Source: Parvibaculum sp045863935 (lineage in GTDB: Bacteria; Pseudomonadota; Alphaproteobacteria; Parvibaculales; Parvibaculaceae). Taken from it: a DNA stretch of 64,000 bases. This document shows positions 53,600 through 63,136 of this stretch, piece after piece. A model generated the notes under the pieces. The model saw only the letters and a program-made list of their open reading frames with translations. It did not search any database and was not told the origin of the DNA. The DNA is taken from positions 31,393 through 95,392 of the forward strand of contig NZ_BTVP01000010.1 of NCBI RefSeq assembly GCF_045863935.1, in the 5' to 3' direction. A program made the translations under genes and the position numbers. Position 1 is the stretch's first letter; each line of letters starts with the position of its first letter.

Positions 53600-55777
53600 T
53601 CAGAACCGCGCCGTCACCACGAAGCGCACATTGCGTCCCGGCTGCAGCACGTCATTCTTCTTGAACGACACATGGTTGCGGATGTCGGCATCGAGCAGGT
53701 TTTCGCCAACCAGCGCGAGCTCGATGGCGTTTCCGCCCGTCATCTCTTGCGGCAGCAGATAGCGGACCTCGCCCTTGAGATCGGTATAGCTTCCCGTCTC
53801 CGTCTCGCCTGCGGACAACCGGTCCTGGGCAAAGGCATGCAGGAAACCGAAGCGGCCCGAAACCCGCTCGCCCGCATAGAACATGCCCGCTCCCGCCCGC
53901 ATCGGCGGAATGCGCGGCACGTTGCCACCCGCATCGAGTTCGGCGCGCACCATGTCGAACTGACCGGTAATACCCGCCCGCGCCGTGCCCCGGCGCATCA
54001 GCGTCACGCTGCCTTTGGTTTCAAACCCGCGAAACGTCGCATCTTCCTGCGTGAACAGCACCTGGTCGAGCTCCGTGCCCGCGCCATGCGGCGTACAGGT
54101 ATCGAAACTGTCGTCGCAGACCTCACCCGTCAGCCGCTTGTAGATGAAGTCGCTGAACGAGGTGTGGAACACCGCCGCCTCGAAGGAATAGTCGTCGCCT
54201 TCGCGCCGCGCATTGATCTCGAAGCTCAGCGCCTTCTCCTTGCCGAGCGTCGGATCGCCGATCTCGAAAGTCTCCGTCGCCTCATGCGGTCCCTTGGAGA
54301 AAAGTTCGAGCGCATCCGGTGCGCGCTCCACATGTTGCGCGGTCACGCCGAACACCCATTTCGCAGCAGGACTGTAGACAAGTCCCGCCGAAACACTGGT
54401 CGGCGTGAAGCTCCGCGACACGGCGAAATCCGTGGGCGCAAGCGGAATACTCGCATCGAGCGCGCGGCCCGAAACATCGACATGCTCCACGCGCCCCGCC
54501 AGTTGCAGTTTCAGCGCCTCACCCGCAAGCGGCATTTCCTCGAAGAGGAACGCGGCCGCCGATTCCGTTTCGCTCGGCGCAAGCAGTTCCCCGCCCTCGC
54601 CCGACGCCACGATCTCGCGCCGGTGAAGCTGCACGCCGAAGGCGCCCGTGAACGGCCCCACCGCCCGGTGCAGGAACTCCGCGCGGCCTTCCCATTCCTC
54701 GTCGTCGAAACGCGACCCCGTGACGCCCGCCGCATCGACCTCGCCATGGGTGTAGTCGCTATAGCCGCCCGCGAGGTTCATGCCCGCAAGGAAGCCGTTT
54801 GCGAATTCAAGTTCGCTGGCGAGCTGAACCTTCGTCTGGTGCATGTCGATATGCACGGGGTTCAGCGGATCGCCCGGCGCGGGAATGCCGTATTTGCTGT
54901 CGTAATAGCTGACCGATCCGCCCGCATAGCCGTCGAAATCCTCATTGCCCAGAATGACCGAAGCGCCGCCAGAAACGCCGGAGGTTTCCGTCCAGGTTTC
55001 GCTCTGCCGGCTCGTCGCGCCCGGAATGCGGTAATCGTCCGTCTTCCGCGCCAAACCATCCACATGGAAAACGACATCGCCCGCCGCCGCCTCCATCTTG
55101 CCGTGGCCCTGCCGCCCGTCGCTCACGCTGTCGTAGCTCGCGCCCGCCTCTGCGGCAAAGCCGCCTTTCGGTACGGCTTTTGGAATGCGGTTGTTGATGA
55201 CGTTGACCACGCCGCCCATCGCCTGGCTTCCATAGCGCAGCGTCGCCGGCCCGCGCACCACTTCCACGCGCTCGGCCGAGAGCGGATCGATCGGCACGCC
55301 GTGATCCTCGCTCACCGCCGAAACGTCGCCCGCGCCGATCCCGTTCTCCTGCATTCGAACGCGCGTATTGTCGAGGCCGCGAATGATCGGCCGGCTCGCG
55401 CCCGCCGCGAAGGAGCTTTGCGTAACGCCGGGCAGGTCGCCGAGCAGCGCGCCGAGCGTCGTCGCGGAGGAGCCGAGAATGCCGTCGCGCGTGACGATGT
55501 CGACGGGCGCCGCAAGCTCGTCGATGGGCGTGGCAAGCGGCGAGGCGGTCACCACGACTTCGGGCAGGTCCACGGCGGCCTGTGATGCCGCTGCCTCCTC
55601 CGTATCGTCTCCGGCCGCGATCTCCTGCGCGAAAGCCGGTTTCGCGGCAAACGCGGAAAAGGACATGGCGGCAAGCGCGAAAACCGATACGCCGAGAAGC
55701 GCCGCGCGTGAGCGCTCCCCGTGGCGCAAGCGCGCTTCCTCTTTCCGATCCGCGCAAAGATGCTCCCCGGCCCGCAT
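53600..55777 (-). CDS. TonB-dependent receptor, ZnuD-like zinc receptor
   Basis: A 725-aa protein from ATG 55777; the longer frame would cover the operator. It has a long signal peptide (cleavage near AFA/AQE), a TonB box (PEVVVTASPLA), a plug (GALLGDLPGVTQSSFAAG; ERVEVVRGPATLRYGSQAMGG) and a barrel ending in VVTARF. A CDDSFDTC extracellular-type loop is present. It resembles ZnuD-type receptors that bring zinc across the outer membrane. A Zur-like box 18-32 bp upstream supports this. Heme or another metal complex remains possible. Confidence 0.87.
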   Translation of the reverse strand: MRAGEHLCADRKEEARLRHGERSRAALLGVSVFALAAMSFSAFAAKPAFAQEIAAGDDTEEAAASQAAVDLPEVVVTASPLATPIDELAAPVDIVTRDGILGSSATTLGALLGDLPGVTQSSFAAGASRPIIRGLDNTRVRMQENGIGAGDVSAVSEDHGVPIDPLSAERVEVVRGPATLRYGSQAMGGVVNVINNRIPKAVPKGGFAAEAGASYDSVSDGRQGHGKMEAAAGDVVFHVDGLARKTDDYRIPGATSRQSETWTETSGVSGGASVILGNEDFDGYAGGSVSYYDSKYGIPAPGDPLNPVHIDMHQTKVQLASELEFANGFLAGMNLAGGYSDYTHGEVDAAGVTGSRFDDEEWEGRAEFLHRAVGPFTGAFGVQLHRREIVASGEGGELLAPSETESAAAFLFEEMPLAGEALKLQLAGRVEHVDVSGRALDASIPLAPTDFAVSRSFTPTSVSAGLVYSPAAKWVFGVTAQHVERAPDALELFSKGPHEATETFEIGDPTLGKEKALSFEINARREGDDYSFEAAVFHTSFSDFIYKRLTGEVCDDSFDTCTPHGAGTELDQVLFTQEDATFRGFETKGSVTLMRRGTARAGITGQFDMVRAELDAGGNVPRIPPMRAGAGMFYAGERVSGRFGFLHAFAQDRLSAGETETGSYTDLKGEVRYLLPQEMTGGNAIELALVGENLLDADIRNHVSFKKNDVLQPGRNVRFVVTARF

Positions 55778-55795
55778 GACTGCCCCCTGAGATAA

Positions 55796-55810
55796 TGTTA
55801 CGTTATAACA
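55796..55810. promoter_or_regulatory. Zur-like operator
   Basis: TGTTAC-GTT-ATAACA differs in one base from the TGTTAT-N3-ATAACA form of alphaproteobacterial Zur boxes. It lies inside a larger imperfect palindrome at 55789-55814. It is 18 bp upstream of the receptor start and would repress it when zinc is plentiful. Confidence 0.62.
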
Positions 55811-55927
55811 TCTCAAGAAATGGCAGACCCCGCCGCTCCGGTCAAGCCCCTGAGCGGGCATCGGGTGACGGTGCGGGAAATACCGGCTAGCTTCTCCCTG
55901 TACCTGCTTCGGAGGCCGCCGGAAGCG

Positions 55928-56752
55928 ATGTCAGCAAGCGAAAAGAAAAAGAAGGAAAAGACCTCCAGCGAGCCGCCCAAGCTGCCGCAAGAGCTTTCCC
56001 ACAAGGCATACAAGGACGAGCTCTATCGCCTTCAGGTCGAGCTGGTGAAGCTTCAACGCGACATCATCGCCGAAAACCGCAAGCTCCTCGTCATCCTCGA
56101 GGGACGCGACGCCGCCGGCAAGGATGGCATCGCCAAGCGCCTCGTCGAACACCTCTCACCGCGCGAGACGCGTGTCGTCGCACTCGGCAAGCCGTCCGAC
56201 CGGCAGCAGACCGAATGGTATTTCCAGCGCTTCACGGAGCATCTTCCCGCCGCGCAGGAACTCGTGATCTTCAACCGCTCCTGGTACAACCGCGCCGGCG
56301 TCGAACGCGTCATGGGGTTTTGCTGCGAGGAGGACTATGAGCGCTTCATGGTTTCGGTCGGCATGTATGAGGACATGCTGGTCGGCTCCGGCATCCAGCT
56401 CGTGAAATATTATCTCGACATCTCCAGACCCGAGCAGAAGAAGCGCCTTCAGGACCGGCGCGAGGATCCGCTCAAGCAGTGGAAGATTTCTCCCGTCGAC
56501 CAGGTCGCCCTGAAGCACTGGAACGCCTATAGCCGCGCCCGCGACGAGATGCTCCTGCGCACGCACACTCAGGTCGCGCCATGGAATGTCGTCCGCGCCG
56601 ACGACAAGCGCCACGCCCGGCTCAATCTCATCCGCGATATTCTCGCCCGCATCGACTATCGCGGCAAACCGTCGGACGGTATCCATCCCGATCCCCGCAT
56701 CGTCATTCCTTTCGAGCCCGCGCTTCTCGGTGCCGGCATCCTTGCGAAGTGA
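55928..56752 (+). CDS. ppk2: polyphosphate kinase 2
   Basis: A 274-aa protein from ATG 55928, where the PPK2 sequence begins; CGGAGG lies about 15 bp upstream and CGGAAG nearer. A Lys-rich N-terminus precedes the kinase domain with Walker A LEGRDAAGKDG, the FNRSWYNRAGVERVMGFC lid region, and Walker B KYYLDISRPEQ. It moves phosphate between polyphosphate and nucleoside diphosphates. The DUF4010 gene follows 7 bp later. Confidence 0.94.
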   Translation: MSASEKKKKEKTSSEPPKLPQELSHKAYKDELYRLQVELVKLQRDIIAENRKLLVILEGRDAAGKDGIAKRLVEHLSPRETRVVALGKPSDRQQTEWYFQRFTEHLPAAQELVIFNRSWYNRAGVERVMGFCCEEDYERFMVSVGMYEDMLVGSGIQLVKYYLDISRPEQKKRLQDRREDPLKQWKISPVDQVALKHWNAYSRARDEMLLRTHTQVAPWNVVRADDKRHARLNLIRDILARIDYRGKPSDGIHPDPRIVIPFEPALLGAGILAK

Positions 56753-56759
56753 GCCAGCG

Positions 56760-58118
56760 ATGGAAGAGCAAAGCGCCGTCCCCTTTCTCGCCGAACTGCC
56801 TGAAGCACTGCTCGAACCGGAGCGGCTTCTCGTCCTGCTGGGTCTGAGCTTCTTTCTCGGCCTCGCCTTCGAGGAATATTTCGGCGCCCGCCGCTTGAAG
56901 GCGCCCGGCGGTGTGCGCACCTTTCCGCTCCTCGCGCTCAGCGGTGCGCTTCTCTATGCGCTCATGCCCGAAACCGCGCTTCTCTTTCTCGGCGGCCTCG
57001 TCGTGCTCGGCGCCTGGCTGTCAATCTGGTACTGGCATCGCCTCGCCATCCAGCTTGCTGAACCGCGCATCGAGCATGAGCCCGGCATCCGCCTCGACGG
57101 CGGCATCATGGCGCTGGTCGGAAACCTCATCGCCTATCTTCTGGGACCGGTGACGCTCACGCAGCCGCTCTGGGTGCCGGTCGCCATCGCCGTTGCCGCC
57201 GTCCTTCTCACCGGCGCGCGCGAACGTCTTCACGCCTTTGCCGAAACGGTCGGCGGGGGCGAACTCGCCACGCTCGCCAAGTTTCTCATCATCATCGGCA
57301 TCGTCCTGCCGCTCGTGCCGGACGAGCCCGTCACCGACATCACCAGCATCACGCCCTACCAGGTCTGGCTCGCCGTCGTCGTCGTGAGCACGCTCTCCTA
57401 TGCGAGCTACATCGTGCAGCGTTTCGTCGCGCCCCGCCGCGGCCTTCTCTATTCGGCGGCGCTTGGTGGTCTCTATTCCTCCACGGCGACGACCGTCGTC
57501 CTTTCGCGCCGCGCCCGATTGGCAGGCAGCGGGGCGGCGGGCGCCATGCCCGCGCTTCATACGGCGATCGTCCTCTCGACGAGCGTCATGTTCCTGCGCA
57601 TCCTGATCGTCGTCGCGATCTTCAACGTCGATCTCGCTTCCGCGCTCGCCCCCTCGCTCCTCGCGCTCCTTGCCGTCGGCCTTGTCATCGCTGCCGCGCT
57701 CTACTGGCGCAAGGACGACGCGCAGCCGGGTAGCGCGGATGAGGTTCTCCCGCCCTCGAACCCGCTCGAAATCCAGACGGCGGTCATCTTCGCGCTGCTC
57801 TTCATCACGCTCTCGCTCGCCGTCGGCTGGGCGAATGCCAATCTCGGCGAGGAAAGCCTTTTCGCGCTTGCCGCGCTGGCGGGCATCACCGATGTCGATC
57901 CGCTGGTGCTCTCCATCGCCCAGGCGGCGCATGGGCCCGCAGCGCTTTCGCTCGACGCCGCCGCGATTCTCATTGCCGCCTCCTCGAACAATGTGCTCAA
58001 AGGCGTCTACATTCTCACCTTCGCCGGGCGCGGCGCGGGCGCCGTTCCCGCGCTTGCGCTGCTCGTTCTCGCCGCAGGCGGCATCGCCGCCGTCTTTGCC
58101 ACCCTCGGACTCGCATGA
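56760..58118 (+). CDS. MgtC/DUF4010 family membrane protein
   Basis: A 452-aa protein from ATG 56760 with about twelve membrane spans. The N-terminal LLVLLGLSFFLGLAFEEYFG and RTFPLLALSGALL are MgtC/SapB-like, and the rest is DUF4010. Function is unknown; some relatives affect Mg or cation homeostasis. It lies between ppk2 (7-bp gap) and rlmJ (ATGA overlap). Confidence 0.85.
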   Translation: MEEQSAVPFLAELPEALLEPERLLVLLGLSFFLGLAFEEYFGARRLKAPGGVRTFPLLALSGALLYALMPETALLFLGGLVVLGAWLSIWYWHRLAIQLAEPRIEHEPGIRLDGGIMALVGNLIAYLLGPVTLTQPLWVPVAIAVAAVLLTGARERLHAFAETVGGGELATLAKFLIIIGIVLPLVPDEPVTDITSITPYQVWLAVVVVSTLSYASYIVQRFVAPRRGLLYSAALGGLYSSTATTVVLSRRARLAGSGAAGAMPALHTAIVLSTSVMFLRILIVVAIFNVDLASALAPSLLALLAVGLVIAAALYWRKDDAQPGSADEVLPPSNPLEIQTAVIFALLFITLSLAVGWANANLGEESLFALAALAGITDVDPLVLSIAQAAHGPAALSLDAAAILIAASSNNVLKGVYILTFAGRGAGAVPALALLVLAAGGIAAVFATLGLA

Positions 58119-58966
58119 ACTACCGCCACGCCTATCATGCCGGCAATTTCGCCGATGTGATGAAACATGCCGTTCTCGCACTCGTCGTTGAACATCTGAA
58201 GAAGAAGGAGAAACCCTTCTTCCTGCTCGACACCCATGCGGGCACCGGCATGACCGATCTTTCGGGCGAGGAAGCGCAAAAGACCGGCGAATATGGCCAG
58301 GGCATCGCGCGCCTTCTCGCCGCCGCCGATCCCCACCCCGCGCTTGGCGTCTATCTCGACGCCGTGCGCGCGCTTGGCGGCTCTCCGCTTGCGCTCTATC
58401 CGGGCTCGCCCGCCCTCATGGCGCATCTCGCGCGGGCAAACGACCGCCTCGCCTTCTGCGAACTCCACCCCGAGGACGCCGCCACGCTCCGCGCCAATTT
58501 CCGCCGCGACGCGCGCGTGAAGTGCCACGAGATGGACGGCTACACCGCGCTGAAGGCCATGCTGCCGCCGAAGGAGCGGCGCGGGCTCATCCTCATCGAC
58601 CCGCCTTTCGAGGATCGCGGCGAATTCGGCACCCTCGCCCGCGCGCTCGGCGAAGCGACGCGCCGCTTCGCCACCGGCACCTTCCTTCTCTGGTATCCGG
58701 TGAAGGACCCCTCCGTCTCCGGCGCCTTTCTGGAGCGCCTCGCCGCCGACGGTCCGCCGAAAACGCTCGCCCTCGAACTTCACGTCATGGCCACGGATCC
58801 CGCCCGCATGACGGGCTCGGGCATGATCGTCGTGAACCCGCCCTTCTCCCTCACCGGCGAAGGCCCCGACGGGAAGTCCACCATCCGCTCGCTGCTCGAC
58901 TGGCTCGCGATAACACTGTCACAAGGCCCCGGCGCCCGCGCGCGCGAGGAATGGTTGCGGGACTAG
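58115..58966 (+). CDS. rlmJ: 23S rRNA (adenine-2030-N6)-methyltransferase
   Basis: A 283-aa protein of normal RlmJ length. It begins with the family's NYRHAYHAGNFADVMKHAV, and DTHAGTGMTDL contributes to the SAM site. The N6-adenine catalytic motif DPPF appears in LILIDPPFEDRGEF. It methylates A2030 of 23S rRNA. It shares an ATGA overlap with the preceding membrane protein gene. Confidence 0.95.
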   Translation: MNYRHAYHAGNFADVMKHAVLALVVEHLKKKEKPFFLLDTHAGTGMTDLSGEEAQKTGEYGQGIARLLAAADPHPALGVYLDAVRALGGSPLALYPGSPALMAHLARANDRLAFCELHPEDAATLRANFRRDARVKCHEMDGYTALKAMLPPKERRGLILIDPPFEDRGEFGTLARALGEATRRFATGTFLLWYPVKDPSVSGAFLERLAADGPPKTLALELHVMATDPARMTGSGMIVVNPPFSLTGEGPDGKSTIRSLLDWLAITLSQGPGARAREEWLRD

Positions 58967-59065
58967 CCGTTCGCCAGCGAACAGCCTTCCCTGAAACTTT
59001 TACGACAAGCCCACTGACCGAAGCGGCCAATCGAGTCTATAAAGGCCCCGGCGCCGCAAGAGCAG

Positions 59066-59120
59066 CTTCCCAAAAGTGGATACCGGTTTTGGGACAAAAG
59101 CATGCTCGAAACAAAAAGTC
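59066..59120. repeat. Hyphomicrobiales-type intergenic repeat
   Basis: The segment has a CCCAAAA/TTTTGGG hairpin around GTGGATACCGG and continues ACAAAAGCATGCTCGAAACA. It resembles the very common alphaproteobacterial element with CCGAAAAGTGG...ACCGGTTTTCGG...AAGATCATGC. It fills the gap between rlmJ and the MFS gene. Confidence 0.6.
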
Positions 59121-59154
59121 GGAAACAGAGGTGACGCCGCCAGGTAAGTGCCAG

Positions 59155-60456
59155 ATGAACCAGCCGCTCACCGAGGAAGAACTCGCCCGCCGTCTCGCCG
59201 AGGCCGAAACCGCCTATGAGGCGGAGATCGAGTCGAACCTCAAGCGCAACTACGTCGCGAACCTGGCTCACGGCCTGCTCGGCCAGACGGGCTTCCGCCT
59301 CGTCAACGCGCCCACCTTCGTCCCGGCCTATATCTATCTTCTCTCCGGCTCCGAATTCGCGGTCGGCCTTGCGCTCGCGGCGCAATGGTTCGGCGCTTCC
59401 GCCTCCTCGATCTTCGGCGCGACCCTCATCGAACACAGGAAGCGCGTCCTGCCCATGGGCCTCCTCATCGGCTGGGGCATGCGCGCGGGCGTGCTGGGTC
59501 TGGCGCTTGGCGGCTTCTTCCTGCCGGACGACCTCGCGCTGCTGACCGCCATCGGCTTCCTCTGCGTCTTCGGCCTTTTCAACGGCATGCAGGCGGTGAT
59601 CTTCAACACGCTGATGGCCAAGGTCATCCCGCTGCGCCTGCGCGGCCGCCTCACCGGCTTCCGCAATTTCTCGGCCGGCCTCACGGCGGCGGGCGTCTCC
59701 TATCTCGGCGGCAAATATCTCGTCGAGGGTCACGCCCTCGGCAATGGCTACGCGACGACCTTCCTCGTCGCCTTCGTGCTTACCTCCATCGGTCTGTCGC
59801 TGCTGATGCTGGTGCGCGAGCCCGAGCCGCCGACCATCCGCGCCCGCGCGAAACTCGCGGGGCGCCTGCGCGAAATTCCGCCCATGCTGCGCGCCGACCC
59901 GGCACTCACGCGTTTCTATCTCGCCGCCGCGCTTGCCGCGCTGGGCACCATGGCCGTTCCCTTCTACATCCTCTATTCGGGCGAACGCATCGGCCTGTCG
60001 GGCACCAATCTCGGCATCCTCTCGACCGCCTTCCTCCTCGCCCAGACCGGCGCGAACCTCGCCTGGGGCACGCTCGCCGACAGGTTCGGCAACCGCATCG
60101 TCTTCATATTGTCGGTCGGCCTCTGGGCCGTCTCGACCTTCGCCCTCCTCTTCACGCATGATTTGTGGGGCCTCGCCCTCGTCTTCGCCGGCCTCGGCGC
60201 GGGCCAGGGCGGCTTCCAGAACTCGAACCAGAACATCATCGTCGAGTTCGGCGCGCGCGACGACCTGCCCATGCGCATCGCGGTCCTGAACACCGCCACC
60301 TCGCTGATGCAGGCGATGGGCCCCCTTCTCGGCGGCCTCATCGCCCGGGGCGTCTCCTTCACGGCGCTCTTTTCGCTCTCGATCGCCGTGCTCGCCGCCT
60401 CCGTCGTCACGATGGTCTTCGTCGACGAGCCGCGAAAGCGCCGCCTGAAGGGCTGA
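59155..60456 (+). CDS. MFS transporter
   Basis: A 433-aa protein from ATG 59155. The open frame extends upstream through the repeat and the end of rlmJ, which is not coding. A 40-residue charged N-terminus precedes twelve membrane helices with an MFS-type loop (EHRKRVLPMG) and a cytoplasmic middle loop. An export or uptake substrate cannot be predicted. No regulator is adjacent. Confidence 0.87.
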   Translation: MNQPLTEEELARRLAEAETAYEAEIESNLKRNYVANLAHGLLGQTGFRLVNAPTFVPAYIYLLSGSEFAVGLALAAQWFGASASSIFGATLIEHRKRVLPMGLLIGWGMRAGVLGLALGGFFLPDDLALLTAIGFLCVFGLFNGMQAVIFNTLMAKVIPLRLRGRLTGFRNFSAGLTAAGVSYLGGKYLVEGHALGNGYATTFLVAFVLTSIGLSLLMLVREPEPPTIRARAKLAGRLREIPPMLRADPALTRFYLAAALAALGTMAVPFYILYSGERIGLSGTNLGILSTAFLLAQTGANLAWGTLADRFGNRIVFILSVGLWAVSTFALLFTHDLWGLALVFAGLGAGQGGFQNSNQNIIVEFGARDDLPMRIAVLNTATSLMQAMGPLLGGLIARGVSFTALFSLSIAVLAASVVTMVFVDEPRKRRLKG

Positions 60457-60529
60457 GCCCTGAAAACAAGCCTTTGTTCAGCTTTCCCGGCCCATAATCG
60501 CCCGCGCCGCCGCTCCCGGCGGGTGCTTC

Positions 60530-61204
60530 ATGCGGGACCGTGACATGCTCCGACTGCCATTCCTCGCCGCTGCCATCCTCGGTGCATGGGCGCTCGCCTC
60601 GGCGTCCGCTCCCGCTTCGGCCGCCTTCATGGACGAGGCGGCGCAGGCCGTGATCGACGAGCGTTCGGCGGCGATGTTCCGCCGCATCGGCGTCAGCGAC
60701 CTCTACCGTTTCAACCGGCTGGAAAAAGCGCTGGCGGGCGGCACCGCCGGCCTCGAAGACCTCGACACCGGCCTCGAACTCGGCCACCGCTTTCTCGACA
60801 GCGAGCCGATGTTCGCGGGCTTCGTCTTCGGCGCCATCGCAAGGGCCTACAGCGCGGGCACGCTGCCGCCCATCCGCCAGACGGGCGAGGCGCTCTACTG
60901 GAACGCCGTCGCCTATGACCGGGTCTGCGCGAAGGACGGCGAACTCTGCCAGGCGCTTGCCGCGAGCGCTCTCTCCGGCCGTCCGGGCTCGGGCGCACTC
61001 AAGGCGACCGCGCTTCGCTATATCGACTTCGCCGACGCGGTCGCGTCGAACCAGCTTCCGCCCGACATCGCCGCCGACGCCGCCGCGCAGTGCCGTCTCG
61101 CCCATGAGCTGATGGCATCGCGCGCCGCCGCCGAGGGCCGCCAGGACGATGCTTTCTACGGGCGCGGGCTCGTCACCGCCTGCGACCCCGCCACGCTGCG
61201 CTGA
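60530..61204 (+). CDS. secreted protein of unknown function
   Basis: A 224-aa protein (ATG 60545 is an alternative start), with an N-terminal signal peptide cleaved near ASAA (residue 32). The mature part is helical and contains three cysteines spread over VCAKDGELC and AAQCRL. No family is recognised. Its stop abuts that of the convergent peptidoglycan-binding protein gene. Confidence 0.7.
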   Translation: MRDRDMLRLPFLAAAILGAWALASASAPASAAFMDEAAQAVIDERSAAMFRRIGVSDLYRFNRLEKALAGGTAGLEDLDTGLELGHRFLDSEPMFAGFVFGAIARAYSAGTLPPIRQTGEALYWNAVAYDRVCAKDGELCQALAASALSGRPGSGALKATALRYIDFADAVASNQLPPDIAADAAAQCRLAHELMASRAAAEGRQDDAFYGRGLVTACDPATLR

Positions 61205-62524
61205 TCAGGACGCGGACGCGCGGCGCAGCTGCTCGAGCGTCGCCATGTCCACCTCGCCCGTCACCGGCAGCCCGGCATTCTTCTGGAACAACGCCAGGGC
61301 CTGGCTCGTGCGCGGGCTCTGCTCGCCCGTCGGCGCTCCTGCCGCATAGCCGAGCCGCAGCAGCCTCACCTGCGCTTCCGCCGTCGACGCCCGGTAGTCG
61401 CGGCCGCGTTGCGTGCCCGGCAGGTTGAAACGCGGCGGCAGCAGGTCGGCATTGACGGGCGCGGACGCGCGCGCCACCGCCACCCGCCGCGCCCCCGTAA
61501 AGGGAATGCGCGCGAGCGGGGTCGGCACGCGATATTCCTCGAACAGATGCTCGGCGGTCGCGACCGCAACAGGCGCCGATGCGGATGGCGCCTCCGCAAC
61601 GGCCTCCCCCTGCCAATCGATGGCCGCATTCCGCGCGGCGATGAAGAACAGGCAGAAACCCGCCACCGCAAAGGCGCCCGCGCGCCATTGCGGCCCTTTC
61701 CCGGCAAACATCGCTTCGGACAACAGCGAGCCCGCGCGCACCACCGCCATCGCGGCGCCTTCGGTGAACCGGCCCACCGCCGCGAGCCCTTTCAGGCCGC
61801 TGTCCCGAAGCGCGGTGGCGATGGCAACCGCCCCGCGCTGCGTGCCCGCCGCCGCATCGGCCGCGGGCCACAGCGCCCGGAAGAAGAGGATGATTGCGCC
61901 CTGCAGCAGGGCGAACACCACGCGGAGCGACAGGTCCCGAACGGCGCCGCCCGCCGCGCCCATCCGCGCCCCCAGCCGCGCGACGACCACCCGCGCACCC
62001 GCCGCCCGCGCCGAAAACCATGCCGCCAGCGACAGGCGAGGCATCGCCACCCGCGGCACCCGCACGCTCAAACGCGGCAGACGGACGCTCGGCATCCGAA
62101 GACTGGGGAAACGAACCCGAGGAAGCGCCACATCAGGAAGCCTCGGGCGCGGCAAGGTCACACGCGGCAGCGTCACGCGTGGCATCGACACGCTCGGCAT
62201 CGATACACGCGGCAGCCTCACACGCGGCAGATGAATTTCCGGAATCGGAATTGCGGGAATCCGGAGCCGAGGCAGCCTCGCCCGCGACATCGCCGCGCGC
62301 AATCGCGCGGCAAGCGTCGTCCGCCGCGCGTCCTTTCGCCTGATGCGCCGGGGGGTCGCGCTGATCCGCGCGAAATCCTCCTCGTTCCAGGAGGACGCCT
62401 CACCGGCGCGAGACGCGGCGTTCCGGCGCGCCGCCTCTTCGGCCGGCCCGGAAAAATCCCATTCGTCCGGCCCATTGGCCGCGCCTTCGCCGGCCGCAGG
62501 TCTGTCGTCTGTTGAATCGTTCAT
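61205..62524 (-). CDS. membrane protein with pentapeptide repeats and peptidoglycan-binding domain
   Basis: A 439-aa protein. The N-terminus carries WNEEDFARIS (46-55), almost the same motif as in the protein at 15541-16884. Residues about 83-155 are roughly fifteen degenerate pentapeptides of the form L/M-P-R-V-x (for example LPRVRLPRVSMPSVSMPRVT). Hydrophobic segments follow near 205-225 and 285-305. The C-terminus is a PG_binding_1 domain (RLLRLGYAAGAPTGEQSPRT, QKNAGLPVTGEVD). It is probably an inner-membrane protein reaching the cell wall. Confidence 0.8.
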   Translation of the reverse strand: MNDSTDDRPAAGEGAANGPDEWDFSGPAEEAARRNAASRAGEASSWNEEDFARISATPRRIRRKDARRTTLAARLRAAMSRARLPRLRIPAIPIPEIHLPRVRLPRVSMPSVSMPRVTLPRVTLPRPRLPDVALPRVRFPSLRMPSVRLPRLSVRVPRVAMPRLSLAAWFSARAAGARVVVARLGARMGAAGGAVRDLSLRVVFALLQGAIILFFRALWPAADAAAGTQRGAVAIATALRDSGLKGLAAVGRFTEGAAMAVVRAGSLLSEAMFAGKGPQWRAGAFAVAGFCLFFIAARNAAIDWQGEAVAEAPSASAPVAVATAEHLFEEYRVPTPLARIPFTGARRVAVARASAPVNADLLPPRFNLPGTQRGRDYRASTAEAQVRLLRLGYAAGAPTGEQSPRTSQALALFQKNAGLPVTGEVDMATLEQLRRASAS

Positions 62525-62709
62525 TGCCTGGCCCGGTCCATGCCTGTTCGGCGCGCCCCGCCCCCTGCGAGGGAGAAACGGGAGCGCACACAGGGCTCGA
62601 GAACCGCTGCCAGTTTGCCTTCAGCCGAAGGCCAACTGCGTGATCGCTTCGTGACCGAAGCCCCGGAAAGCGCGGAACCCCGCCATCCGTTGCCCGAACG
62701 CAACGCTCA

Positions 62710-63018
62710 TCAAGCTGTCTGCGCCGCGCGCGATTTCACTTCGCGCGCCACGAGATAGAAGAGCGGCCCGAAGGAACCGGCAACAAGCGTCAGCACCACG
62801 AAGGGCCAGGGATTGACGCCGCTCGTCTTCGCATCGCCGATCATCCAGATGATCGCGAGCACGCAGACGATGACGAGATCGGTGAGCACCTGCATCCCGG
62901 CATAATTCTGGAAATGCTGCATGAAGATGCCGATATACCCGGCCTCCATCAGCGCCATGGCACTGAGCGCCCCGAAGGCGGCGATGACGGCCAGCAGAGC
63001 AACAAGACGGTGCGACAT
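62710..63018 (-). CDS. DUF2834 family small membrane protein
   Basis: A 102-aa protein from ATG 63018, with GGGAGG 7 bp upstream; the open frame further upstream runs through palindromic repeats and is not coding. It has three hydrophobic helices, DLVIVCVLAIIWMIGDAK and PFVVLTLVAGSFGPLFYLV, typical of DUF2834. Function is unknown. Confidence 0.8.
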   Translation of the reverse strand: MSHRLVALLAVIAAFGALSAMALMEAGYIGIFMQHFQNYAGMQVLTDLVIVCVLAIIWMIGDAKTSGVNPWPFVVLTLVAGSFGPLFYLVAREVKSRAAQTA

Positions 63019-63136
63019 GGAAATTCCTCCCGATGGTGTGGTGCGTTGGGAGAAGTCTCGCCGCGCCGCATCAGCGCGGCAATTACCTGGGAGGTAGGAG
63101 CGAGACTGACGGTTCCACGCGCCCCTACTACATGTC

